NCBI GenBank assembly: GCA_029942265.1
Contig: JAOZTO010000009.1
Location: 1 to 8,806 of the forward strand
From: Desulfocapsa sp.
GTDB lineage: Bacteria; Desulfobacterota; Desulfobulbia; Desulfobulbales; Desulfocapsaceae
Length of the DNA: 8,806 nt
Reading direction: 5' to 3'
The position numbers and the translations under genes are program-made. This document shows positions 1-6,567 of this stretch, in pieces. Positions within the stretch are counted from its first letter, which is position 1. The number at the start of each line of letters is the position of its first letter. The notes under the pieces are model-generated. The model made no database searches. It worked only from the letters and a program-made list of their open reading frames with translations, and was not told where the DNA came from.

Positions 1-206
1 GCGTAAAAAAAGATCAGAGCCACGAAGGTATAGATAGAACCTTGCTGGGCAAACCAGAAGCCAATTGGATAACCACCAAAACTCCCCATGGCATTCAGCT
101 GGTGAACAAACAAAATCCCAGCACCAAATGAAACTACAAACCAAACGACAAGACACCCTATAACGAGCCGGATATTTGCCTGCCAATACTTCTGAGCATC
201 ATTCAT
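1..206 (-). CDS. DUF4212 small subunit of a sodium/solute (acetate-type) symporter, partial
   Basis: The first 68 residues of a protein start at ATG 206-204 and run off the left edge. A strong ribosome binding site (GGAGG at 214-218, 7 nt spacer) fixes the start. It begins MNDAQKYWQANIRL, then a hydrophobic helix (about residues 13-34), a loop with the motif GSFGGYPIGFWFAQQGS (residues 41-57) and the start of a second hydrophobic helix. This is the DUF4212 pattern: a two-helix inner-membrane protein that accompanies a large sodium:solute symporter subunit of the acetate/ActP-like type. Family members are usually about 80-100 residues, so only the C-terminus is missing. It lies downstream of acs, the DUF294 regulator and the exonuclease on the same strand, as expected for an acetate uptake cluster. 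The large symporter subunit is inferred to lie just left of the window. Confidence 0.85.
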   Translation of the reverse strand, partial: MNDAQKYWQANIRLVIGCLVVWFVVSFGAGILFVHQLNAMGSFGGYPIGFWFAQQGSIYTFVALIFFY

Positions 207-230
207 AAGTACTCCTCCTTCAAACTAAAT

Positions 231-255
231 TTTAAATGGATTCCCATCCATTAAA
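231..255 (-). promoter_or_regulatory. Inverted repeat in the leader/promoter region of the symporter gene
   Basis: On the minus strand AATGGAT-GGGA-ATCCATT forms a perfect 7-bp dyad, extended to about 10 bp (TTTAATGGAT against ATCCATTTAAA) if one base is bulged. It sits 25-49 bases upstream of the symporter start, just before the ribosome binding site. It also lies inside a weak possible promoter (TTGTTT, about 17-18 nt, TAAAAT). It could be an operator or a leader hairpin. It has no U-tract, so it is not an intrinsic terminator. Confidence 0.35.
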
Positions 256-373
256 CAATGAGTCATACCTCAAACCACTGTTCAGCGTTACACATTGCTA
301 ACAAGGGGTTCAGGGTATTCCCTATACAAAAAACAACATCAACAACAATCATATTTACCAAAGGGCATCCGAA

Positions 374-1093
374 TTAATAGCGAAAACTACCAGTCCTTCC
401 CGCCTGAAATATATCTCGTAACGTTACAAGACCGCCCTTTCGAAATTTCTTAATTAAATACAGAAAGAGATAGGCTGTCTGTAAAGCATCTTCCAAAGCA
501 TCATGGGGTTTAAACTCTGGAAGATCATATTCTCTCCCAAGATCATCCAGCCTATAACTTGTTGTTCGGGGGTTGTGCTCATGATAATGCCCCAAACGAA
601 CCCGTTTATAGCCCTGCGCCATACGCATGGTATCAATCCCAGGATTGGAAAGGACACCGTCCATAACGTTCTTCGTTGCCCTGTTCAAAAAATGCATATC
701 CAGTGGCAGATGATGACCAACCAGCAAACTTCCATGGATGTAATCCACAAACTGCGGCAAAACTTTCGACAAAGGTTCTGCCTGTGCAAGCTGTTCAGGC
801 GTTATTCGATGAACAAGTGTTGCCTGTGTTGGATCAATATTTTCTGGTCGTATCAGGCAATGAAACATCGATGACATATCTATCTGAAGTCCCCTGATCA
901 TCACAGCACCAATGGAAATCAATTCATCTTTTTTTTTGTTCAATCCGGTAAGCTCAGTATCACATACAACAAAAGTGTACTCACTAAGAGGCTGCGCCTG
1001 ATCAAAATCAGCGAAAAACTCTTTATTCTTCTGGAGCAATGGAGAGCTTGCACCGAACCACTTCAACGGATTAAACAAATTAGATATATTCAT
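374..1093 (-). CDS. DEDDh 3'-5' exonuclease, DNA polymerase III epsilon-like
   Basis: A 239-residue protein with one RNase T/DnaQ-type exonuclease fold. All five active-site residues are visible: D45 and E47 in VVCDTELTGLN (Exo I), D132 in GHHLPLDMHFLN (Exo II), and H197 and D202 in HDALEDALQTA (Exo III). The histidine makes it the DEDDh subclass, a two-metal exonuclease acting on DNA or RNA 3' ends. The first 37 residues lie before the domain, and the last 25 or so are basic. Its ATG overlaps the stop codon of the DUF294 gene (ATGA) and has no good ribosome binding site, so translation is probably coupled to that gene. This stand-alone exonuclease recurs beside DUF294 regulators and acetate symporters in other proteobacteria, so it is unlikely to be the replicative proofreading subunit. 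Its substrate is unknown. Confidence 0.88.
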   Translation of the reverse strand: MNISNLFNPLKWFGASSPLLQKNKEFFADFDQAQPLSEYTFVVCDTELTGLNKKKDELISIGAVMIRGLQIDMSSMFHCLIRPENIDPTQATLVHRITPEQLAQAEPLSKVLPQFVDYIHGSLLVGHHLPLDMHFLNRATKNVMDGVLSNPGIDTMRMAQGYKRVRLGHYHEHNPRTTSYRLDDLGREYDLPEFKPHDALEDALQTAYLFLYLIKKFRKGGLVTLRDIFQAGRTGSFRY

Positions 1094-3018
1094 GCAATTG
1101 GGTAAATCTTATCAAGAACTGAATACAAACGCTCGATAACCGTAAATGCGTCTTTAAGCATCCGTTTTTCGAGATCCGAAAGTTGCTCTGGATTAATATG
1201 ATTATCGGGCAAAGTACCTCCTTCAATTTGAGAAAGCTGATGTACAAGACGCTGCTGCATCTGCAACTCATAGGCATCTGTGGCTGATGACCAGAGCTTC
1301 TGATCTATACAATCAGACTCATGCAGAGCTTTAAGTCTGGCAAGAGTATTTGTTTCACTAATGCCATTTTTCAAAGCGAGCACTCTTGCAAAATTGACAA
1401 AGGGTGTCAGCCCCTGCTGTTTGATGTCGAGCTGATGCTTATGCTCGCCATCTTTGTTAACTATAAAATTCTTAAAAAACGAGAGGGGAATCCGAGTAGC
1501 CATACACTGACGAGCAAGATGAAACAGAAAAATGTCTTTAGCACGTGCTTTTTTGTTCAGATGTCTGCGTAAATCATGCGCCAGTTCAGTTGCGCCAAAT
1601 CCGGATCGAAAATCAAAGAATATCGTTGCATTTAAGATCTCTGCTGGATCGGGTGTATCAACCCAACGACTGAAATAGTCTTTCCATACAGACAAAGGCT
1701 GACACCACTTTGGATTTGTAGCCATAATGTCGCCTGGACAGAGAGGATATCCGCAATTAACCAGATGGTCTATTGCCTTGGCGGCAAACGCTTTGAAATA
1801 AACTGACGCAGCATTTTTTTCTTTTTCATCTACGGAATCTGCATAAAGAATTGCGTTATCCTGATCTGTTTTAAACGTTTGTTCACGTCGCCCTTCACTT
1901 CCCATGAGAAGCCAGCAATAGGCAACCGGAGGGGTTCCCATTTCTTCTTCGAGCAATATCAGTAAACGTTCCAGGATATGATCGTTTAGGATGGCGATCA
2001 TCTGTGTAATATTACCAGCTTTTGCCCCCTCTTTTATTAACCCTCGGACAACATCTGGAATTTTCTGAGCGAGTACATATAACCCCCGAATTTCCTGTTC
2101 CCCCAGGATTTCTTTGAACAAATGATACGGCGAATGTCCCTGGAGCAACATAATATCGTGGGATGTAACCATACCAACAATACGCCCTCCTCGCTCAACA
2201 GCAAGATGATGAATGGAGGTCTTCATCATTTTCAAAAGGACATCAAAACAGAGTGTTTGTGAAAGAACGGTTAGCACAGGTGCTGTCATGATTTGTTTCA
2301 CAGGTTCGTTATAATCCAGTCCCTTGGCTACAACCTTACCACGAAGATCACGGTCTGTTATAATGCCCACAATATCCTCTTCATTTGCAGGCGCATGAAC
2401 AAGCAGACTCCCCACATGAAATTCAACCATTTTTGCTGCCGCTTGCTGAATGGAACAGGTATCTGGAACCATACGTAAATTTTTAACAAGCTCACCAACT
2501 TTCACAGAGAAAAGATATAGGTCTTCACCGCTCCGCCTAGAAACCTTCTGATGTCGCAGCTCGCTATAGGCAGTACTCACCACTTTCTCTGAAAAACTCT
2601 TCAAATAGTAATGTGCAAAAGATGGCTTTTCTTCAACAAGCTTTAAAAAAATCTCTTTGGGGAGAAGAAAACAGAAGGTATCTTCAACCGTTTCAATATT
2701 CAAATTTGCGGGAGTTCCACGAATAATACCAAGGGCTCCAATATAGGCGCCGACACCTCGAAAATCCTTCAAACACACTTCGCCCTGATCATCTTCGATA
2801 AACGCCTTTACGCCACCACGCTGAATTAAATACAGATGGGTGATATCAGTTTCACCAGTGGTGAGAAGACGTGTTCCCTTGGGATAAAAATCCACACGAC
2901 AATGATGGGCGATATCACTAAGAACTGCCTCATCCAATGTATTAAAGGGCATTATGTCTCTGAAAAAGGCTATTGCCATTTCAGGTGCCACTTTATGAAC
3001 ATCACCACTTTGTGCCAT
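1090..3018 (-). CDS. cNMP-binding / CBS-pair / DUF294 nucleotidyltransferase regulatory protein
   Basis: A 642-residue cytoplasmic protein with four modules. Residues about 15-135 are a cyclic-nucleotide-binding beta-roll (YPKGTRLLTTGE, then LYLIQRGGVKAF). Residues about 175-300 are two CBS domains (VGIITDRDLRGKVV and VGMVTSHDIM), which usually bind adenine nucleotides. Residues about 335-475 are a DUF294 nucleotidyltransferase of the GlnD N-terminal type, with GSEGRREQTFKTDQDNA at 373-389 and putative metal ligands D385 and D387. Residues about 475-642 are the helical DUF294 C-terminal domain. The layout suggests an enzyme that modifies a partner, or itself, in response to cyclic nucleotide and energy charge; no target has been shown that I know of. 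The start is supported by a weak GGA site 6 nt upstream. An intrinsic terminator lies 30 bases before the ATG. The stop overlaps the exonuclease start. Its place between acs and the symporter gene points to control of acetate metabolism, which is inference. Confidence 0.9.
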   Translation of the reverse strand: MAQSGDVHKVAPEMAIAFFRDIMPFNTLDEAVLSDIAHHCRVDFYPKGTRLLTTGETDITHLYLIQRGGVKAFIEDDQGEVCLKDFRGVGAYIGALGIIRGTPANLNIETVEDTFCFLLPKEIFLKLVEEKPSFAHYYLKSFSEKVVSTAYSELRHQKVSRRSGEDLYLFSVKVGELVKNLRMVPDTCSIQQAAAKMVEFHVGSLLVHAPANEEDIVGIITDRDLRGKVVAKGLDYNEPVKQIMTAPVLTVLSQTLCFDVLLKMMKTSIHHLAVERGGRIVGMVTSHDIMLLQGHSPYHLFKEILGEQEIRGLYVLAQKIPDVVRGLIKEGAKAGNITQMIAILNDHILERLLILLEEEMGTPPVAYCWLLMGSEGRREQTFKTDQDNAILYADSVDEKEKNAASVYFKAFAAKAIDHLVNCGYPLCPGDIMATNPKWCQPLSVWKDYFSRWVDTPDPAEILNATIFFDFRSGFGATELAHDLRRHLNKKARAKDIFLFHLARQCMATRIPLSFFKNFIVNKDGEHKHQLDIKQQGLTPFVNFARVLALKNGISETNTLARLKALHESDCIDQKLWSSATDAYELQMQQRLVHQLSQIEGGTLPDNHINPEQLSDLEKRMLKDAFTVIERLYSVLDKIYPIA

Positions 3019-3047
3019 TACTTATCCACTGTTTTTTTCAAATTCAC

Positions 3048-3080
3048 AAAAAAGCGGAATTTCTCAATAAGAAATTCCGC
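3048..3080 (-). terminator. Intrinsic terminator downstream of acs
   Basis: Read on the minus strand, an 11-bp perfect stem (GCGGAATTTCT paired with AGAAATTCCGC, 5-nt loop) is followed directly by TTTTTT. This is a textbook rho-independent terminator. It lies 133 bases after the acs stop codon and its T-run ends 30 bases before the DUF294 start. It should therefore end most acs transcripts and leave the DUF294 genes to read-through or to a promoter of their own, which I could not identify. A second hairpin (GGTTGGG / CCCAACC, 3167-3191) just after the acs stop has no T-tract. Confidence 0.88.
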
Positions 3081-3212
3081 CATTACCATTAGACTGCGGA
3101 TGTACACCAATATAAAAACTGTTTTTTTATAACTGTTCTTTTCATAATAATCAGCAGGCAAACAGTGGTTGGGGCTGTTTTGAACCCAACCCGAATACTT
3201 ACAAATCCCATC

Positions 3213-5201
3213 TTATTTATCCAGTAATTTCTTACCGTTAATCAGATCATCAACAACTGAAGGATCGGCAAGGGTTGAAGTATCGCCAAAATCCTCAAAG
3301 TCATTGGCTGCAATTTTACGAAGTACGCGACGCATGATCTTTCCGCTTCTGGTTTTTGGAAGTCCTGGGGCATACTGGATCGCATCTGGTGTTGCAATAG
3401 GTCCGATCTCTTTACGAACATGCACCCTTAATTCAACAAGCAATTCAGCGGTATGCTCTACACCTGTATTTGGCGTAACAAAGGCATAAACAGCCTGTCC
3501 CTTAATTTCATGAGGCATACCCACAACAGCAGCCTCTGCAATCTGCGGATGTGAAACCAGTGCAGATTCTATTTCCGCAGTACCTAAGCGATGGCCGGAT
3601 ACATTAACGACATCATCAAGACGTCCCAATATCCAATAAAACCCGTCTTCATCTTTACGAGCACCATCTTCAGGATCATAGGTTTTATCATAACGACTGA
3701 AATATGCCTTTTTATAGCGTGCCTGATCACCAAACACACCACGAAGCATTCCCGGCCAAGGTTTACGAATTACAAGATGTCCGCCCTCGTTCGGAGCAGC
3801 CTCTTCACCTGTTTCAGTATAGATGCTCACATCAATCCCAGGTAGTGGCAAGCTTGCCGAACCGGGTTTGAGCGGAGTGGCATAAGGCAACGGAGATATC
3901 ATAATTCCACCAGTTTCGGTTTGCCACCAAGTATCAACTATGGGAAGTTTTTCCTTTCCGATATTTACGTAATACCACATCCATGCCTCAGGATTAATTG
4001 GTTCGCCAACCGAACCGAGAATACGGAGACTGGACAGATCATATCGTTTGGTTGGCCCGTCACCATCCCGCATAAGCGCTCGAATAACAGTGGGTGCGGT
4101 ATAAAATGTGTTTACCTGGAATTTCTCTACAATTTTCCAGAAACGATCAGGGCCAGGATATGTTGGAACACCTTCAAACATGACAGAGGTTGCACCAAGC
4201 CCAAGGGGACCATAAAGAATATACGAATGTCCTGTAATCCAACCGATATCAGCAGTACACCAATACACATCGTCATCTTTCATATCAAAGACATACTGAC
4301 AGGTGTGCATAGCATAGGTGAGATACCCACCAGTGGTATGTACAACACCCTTTGGTTTTCCGGTTGATCCTGAAGTATAAAGAATAAATAAGATATCCTC
4401 GGCATCCATGGACTCCGGTTCGCAGGTTGGTGCAATATCATCTGCAGCAACATCTTCATGCCACCAGCTATCACGTCCGTCAGTCATTGGAACATCATTG
4501 CCACCCCGTTTCACAACAATGCAACTTTCAATAGTCTCACATTCTTCCAACGCTTCATCGGCATTGGGTTTCAATGGGATAGTCTTTCCAGCACGAATTA
4601 CAGCATCAGCAGTGATAAGTACCTTTGCTTCACAATCCTGAATACGACTCTGTAGAGCAACAGATGAAAATCCTGCAAAGACTACTGAATGCATGGCTCC
4701 AATTCGCGCACAGGCAAGAAGTGCAATGGACAACTCTGGAACCATAGGAAGATAAATAGAGACTCGATCTCCTTTTGAAACACCTTTTTTCTTCAATACA
4801 TTGGCAAAACGACATACTTCCGTATGAAGCATCTGATAGGTATATACTTTTACATCTTCTTCAGGCTCACCCTGCCAGATAAGAGCAGCTTTATTGCGAC
4901 GCCCGTTTTCGAGATGACGATCAAGGCAATTATAGGAAACATTCAATTTTCCACCCTTGAACCAACTAAATTCAGGTTTATCAAAATCAGCTTCGAGTAC
5001 AGTGTCCCATTTTTTATCCCAAGTCACAAGCTCCTGCGCACGTTCCGCCCAGTAGCCTTCAGGATCATCCATGGATTTTTTATAAATTTCATTATACTCT
5101 TCTATACTACCAATAGCAGCACTCTCGCGCCCATCAACAGGTGGCTCAAAAACGCGTCCTTCACTTAGTAGACTTGTGATTTTATCATCGGTTGAACTCA
5201 T
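3213..5201 (-). CDS. acs: Acetyl-CoA synthetase (AMP-forming acetate--CoA ligase)
   Basis: A 662-residue cytoplasmic enzyme that converts acetate, ATP and CoA to acetyl-CoA, AMP and diphosphate through acetyl-adenylate. Its length is normal (about 650). It has the N-terminal Acs cap ([20 protein letters not shown], residues 34-53), the ATP-binding loop [11 protein letters not shown] (275-285), and [10 protein letters not shown] (423-432), whose tryptophans shape the acetate pocket and favour acetate over longer acids. It also has the hinge and A8 region [20 protein letters not shown] (526-545) and [11 protein letters not shown] (615-625). K621 is the adenylation lysine, and in other bacteria the equivalent lysine is inactivated by acetylation. 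No protein acetyltransferase is visible in this window. The start is set by GGAGA 7 nt upstream. It heads the acetate cluster and is read from a strong sigma70-type promoter through a long leader, ending at the terminator at 3048-3080. Confidence 0.97.
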   Translation of the reverse strand: MSSTDDKITSLLSEGRVFEPPVDGRESAAIGSIEEYNEIYKKSMDDPEGYWAERAQELVTWDKKWDTVLEADFDKPEFSWFKGGKLNVSYNCLDRHLENGRRNKAALIWQGEPEEDVKVYTYQMLHTEVCRFANVLKKKGVSKGDRVSIYLPMVPELSIALLACARIGAMHSVVFAGFSSVALQSRIQDCEAKVLITADAVIRAGKTIPLKPNADEALEECETIESCIVVKRGGNDVPMTDGRDSWWHEDVAADDIAPTCEPESMDAEDILFILYTSGSTGKPKGVVHTTGGYLTYAMHTCQYVFDMKDDDVYWCTADIGWITGHSYILYGPLGLGATSVMFEGVPTYPGPDRFWKIVEKFQVNTFYTAPTVIRALMRDGDGPTKRYDLSSLRILGSVGEPINPEAWMWYYVNIGKEKLPIVDTWWQTETGGIMISPLPYATPLKPGSASLPLPGIDVSIYTETGEEAAPNEGGHLVIRKPWPGMLRGVFGDQARYKKAYFSRYDKTYDPEDGARKDEDGFYWILGRLDDVVNVSGHRLGTAEIESALVSHPQIAEAAVVGMPHEIKGQAVYAFVTPNTGVEHTAELLVELRVHVRKEIGPIATPDAIQYAPGLPKTRSGKIMRRVLRKIAANDFEDFGDTSTLADPSVVDDLINGKKLLDK

Positions 5202-5329
5202 ATGTTTTTCTCCACTTTTGATTCAATTTATTGTTCAGTTGACATCTTCTCAACACACATATCACAAATAAACTCTTATATTCAGTTAGTTAAAGTCATA
5301 TATTGCTAAATTAATATCATCCATCAATC

Positions 5330-5347
5330 ACAGTACAAATTTACTGT
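5330..5347 (-). promoter_or_regulatory. Dyad ACAGTA-N6-TACTGT in the acs leader
   Basis: A perfect 6-bp inverted repeat separated by 6 bases. It lies roughly 12-29 bases downstream of the predicted acs transcription start. Its position suits a repressor operator or a small leader hairpin. The AT-rich setting makes chance occurrence possible. Confidence 0.3.
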
Positions 5348-5353
5348 TTACAT

Positions 5354-5410
5354 TGATCAGTTTTTTTTATATCCCGTTGTTGCCATTGTGTCAATCAAAA
5401 AATTTGATCA
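5354..5410. promoter_or_regulatory. Two TTGATCAG boxes flanking the acs promoter
   Basis: The octamer TTGATCAG occurs twice in direct orientation on the plus strand, at 5353-5360 and 5404-5411. Each copy contains the palindrome TGATCA. They are exactly 51 bases apart, about five helical turns. One falls at the predicted start site and the other about 10 bases upstream of the -35 box. The upstream copy is also part of a short dyad (ATCAAA-AAA-TTTGAT, 5394-5408) abutting the -35 box. The arrangement fits a looping or paired regulator site, but no regulator is identified. Confidence 0.25.
5366..5394 (-). promoter_or_regulatory. sigma70-type promoter for acs
   Basis: On the minus strand, a perfect -35 box TTGACA (5394-5389), a 17-base spacer and TATAAA (5371-5366) form a near-consensus promoter. 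Transcription should start near 5359, giving a leader of about 158 nt before the acs ATG. No -24/-12 sigma54 element (TGGCAC-N5-TTGC) was found in the region. Confidence 0.7.
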
Positions 5411-5514
5411 GCAAATCAATTGGGCTTATGTAAGAATTTAATTTTTTCCTTTCCTTTCCACAAAAAAGCCTGTACTGATATAAGAATCTGTAAATATTGC
5501 CAAACATTGACACA

Positions 5515-5541
5515 CTCGTAAAAAGTCTGACTTTAAGATGG
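5515..5541 (+). repeat. Degenerate intergenic repeat, copy A
   Basis: This copy reads CTCGTAAAAAGTCTGACTTT followed by AAGATGG. It matches copy B (5608-5634) over 27 bases with a few substitutions and two single-base shifts. A neighbouring short match, TGTAACTATTCAG (5543-5555) against TGTAACTGTTCAG (5587-5599), shows that the similarity extends beyond the core. Confidence 0.5.
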
Positions 5542-5607
5542 ATGTAACTATTCAGCAAGTACCCGATATTTGGCATAACACCGAACTGTAACTGTTCAGA
5601 TGACAAG

Positions 5608-5634
5608 TTCGTAAAAAGGTCAAACTTTAGATGG
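5608..5634 (+). repeat. Degenerate intergenic repeat, copy B
   Basis: This copy reads TTCGTAAAAAGGTCAAACTT followed by TAGATGG, 93 bases after copy A in the same orientation. It runs on into CTAAGTAAAAAACTCC and ATATGCGAGGC. From memory, strings of this kind (GTAAAAAGTC, then AAAAACTCCATATGCGAGG) recur as dispersed intergenic repeats in Desulfobacterota genomes. I cannot confirm this here. Confidence 0.5.
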
Positions 5635-5662
5635 CTAAGTAAAAAACTCCATATGCGAGGCT

Positions 5663-5692
5663 CAGAAATTTTTTATTATTTCTGTGTATACT
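5663..5692 (+). promoter_or_regulatory. AT-rich dyad and -10-like box before the right-hand operon
   Basis: CAGAAAT (5663-5669) and ATTTCTG (5678-5684) form a perfect 7-bp inverted repeat with an 8-base centre. Three bases later comes TATACT (5687-5692), a good -10 hexamer without a clear -35 box. Transcription from it would start near 5699, about 35 bases before the first gene. A dyad across the -35/-10 spacer is the usual place for an ArsR-family operator, and such a repressor is encoded by the second gene. Confidence 0.4.
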
Positions 5693-5733
5693 AAAAACAG
5701 TCTAGGCCACAACCAAAGGACAATGTTCATAAA

Positions 5734-6213
5734 ATGCGCCCCCCCTTAGAAAAAGAGATAAAACTACTGCTCCTAAAAAAGCAGAACAAAGAGACAATTT
5801 ACAAAACACTTGCCTCCGATACAAACAAGTACGAGTTGGTGCACCTGCTCAACAATCTCCCCAATGGACACCGCCGACAAATAACTTTTTTTCTAACCTT
5901 GCTTTTAGTGCTTATCCTCGCATTACTTACAATAAAGCAGCTTTTATTTATTTATCTTCATACAAATTCTAACATTTCATTGATTCTTGCCTTTATTGCA
6001 CCGATTATTCACGTCTATATTATTAGGGAACTGTTATCGAGCCACCGCTTAGCCTATCAAATTCTCCCCCTTCTTTCTGTCTTAGCCATTTTTCGTCCGG
6101 AAAATAGAATTTACCCCGACATATACATGTATATTTTTGTGGCACTTTTGTCTGGAATACTCTATTTTTTCCTCTTTCCTAAAAGTGAACGCATAAGCCC
6201 TCCAACACAATAA
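5734..6213 (+). CDS. Uncharacterised four-helix inner-membrane protein
   Basis: A 159-residue protein I do not recognise. Residues 1-48 are charged, probably cytoplasmic and helical (LEKEIKLLLLKKQNKETIYK, then LVHLLNNLPNGHRRQ). Four hydrophobic segments follow at about 49-74, 80-100, 106-120 and 129-150, then a short polar tail. There is no signal peptide and no cysteine. The start is the ATG at 5734, with AAGGA (5716-5720) 13 nt upstream, a longer gap than usual; the nearer ATG at 5723 is out of frame and stops at once. It is separated by only 19 bases from the ArsR-type gene, so the two are probably co-transcribed. The soluble N-terminus followed by a compact helix bundle suggests a small regulatory or scaffold membrane protein, but no function can be assigned. 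Confidence 0.7.
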   Translation: MRPPLEKEIKLLLLKKQNKETIYKTLASDTNKYELVHLLNNLPNGHRRQITFFLTLLLVLILALLTIKQLLFIYLHTNSNISLILAFIAPIIHVYIIRELLSSHRLAYQILPLLSVLAIFRPENRIYPDIYMYIFVALLSGILYFFLFPKSERISPPTQ

Positions 6214-6232
6214 TTTTTTTTGAGGTAGTACC

Positions 6233-6523
6233 ATGGAAAAAGAACAAATAGACGCCATGTCTAAACTGCTAAAAGCTATGTCCCATCCTATCAGACTCAA
6301 GATTCTCTGTCTTTTGCAGGATGAGGAGATGTCAGTAGGGGACATTCGAGAACAGGTAAAAACTACCAACGCCAACATCTCACAGCATCTTAATATCTTG
6401 AGAAGCCAAGGAATCATCGACTACAGAAAGGATGCTAATTTTATCTACAATCGCATTCACGATCCTCGCATTATTGAACTCATGGGAAAAATGGAGGCTT
6501 TATTTTGCCCGAGCACTGAATAA
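6233..6523 (+). CDS. ArsR-family repressor with SqrR/BigR-like cysteine pair
   Basis: A 96-residue winged-helix DNA-binding protein. Residues about 8-30 (LLKAMSHPIRLKILCLL) are the typical ArsR entry helices, 44-60 (TTNANISQHLNILRSQG) the recognition helix, and 61-75 the wing. The metal-site motif ELCVCDL of arsenic and cadmium sensors is replaced by EMSVGDI, and no histidine/aspartate site is seen in the last helix. Its only cysteines are C26 (in RLKILCLL) and C92 (in EALFCPS). They sit 66 residues apart, the same interval as C41 and C107 of the persulfide sensor SqrR, and in the same sequence contexts. It is therefore probably a dimeric repressor released when persulfide or polysulfide links the two cysteines. 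GAGG at 6222-6225 lies 7 nt before the ATG. It probably regulates its own operon, perhaps through the dyad at 5663-5684. Confidence 0.88.
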   Translation: MEKEQIDAMSKLLKAMSHPIRLKILCLLQDEEMSVGDIREQVKTTNANISQHLNILRSQGIIDYRKDANFIYNRIHDPRIIELMGKMEALFCPSTE

Positions 6524-6567
6524 AATTTTTTTAAAAAAAACAACCACGGCAAACAGGCCACTACGAC

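Larger units (their letters stand above)
5202..5733. other. Divergent intergenic region between acs and the right-hand operon
   Basis: This 532-base AT-rich stretch has no convincing gene. Its left third is the acs leader and promoter. Its centre (about 5400-5510) shows nothing I can assign beyond a purine-rich run on the minus strand. From 5515 to 5660 it holds degenerate repeats, and its right end carries the promoter region of the plus-strand genes. A 71-codon open frame on the minus strand (5606-5391) is rejected because it overlaps both the repeat array and the acs promoter and looks like no known protein. Confidence 0.6.

Noticed and set aside
308..332. AGGG-TATT-CCCT mini-hairpin after the exonuclease gene
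   Set aside because: The stem is only 4 bp and no T-run follows on the minus strand.
503..897. Two plus-strand open frames inside the exonuclease gene
   Set aside because: They are antisense to a gene with an intact active site and have no recognisable domain.
3111..3131. TATAAAAA / TTTTTATA hairpin
   Set aside because: Made only of A-T pairs and too weak to act as a terminator; the GC-closed hairpin at 3048-3080 explains termination.
3167..3191. GGTTGGG / CCCAACC hairpin just after the acs stop
   Set aside because: A real 7-bp dyad but without a T-tract on the minus strand, so not called as a terminator; it may shield the mRNA 3' end.
5391..5606. 71-codon open frame on the minus strand in the acs upstream region
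   Set aside because: It overlaps the repeat array and ends on the acs -35 box, has no ribosome binding site and no protein-like domain; it is probably repeat-derived.
5202..5733. sigma54 promoter or CRP-type site upstream of acs
   Set aside because: No TGGCAC-N5-TTGC element was found, and only half sites such as TGTGA appear, so neither is claimed.
6082..6417. Minus-strand open frame across the membrane-protein and ArsR genes
   Set aside because: It is antisense to two better-supported genes and its composition looks like a reverse-strand shadow.
6524..6545. T-run followed by A-run after the ArsR gene, considered as a terminator
   Set aside because: No GC stem; simple AT pairing is unlikely to stop transcription.
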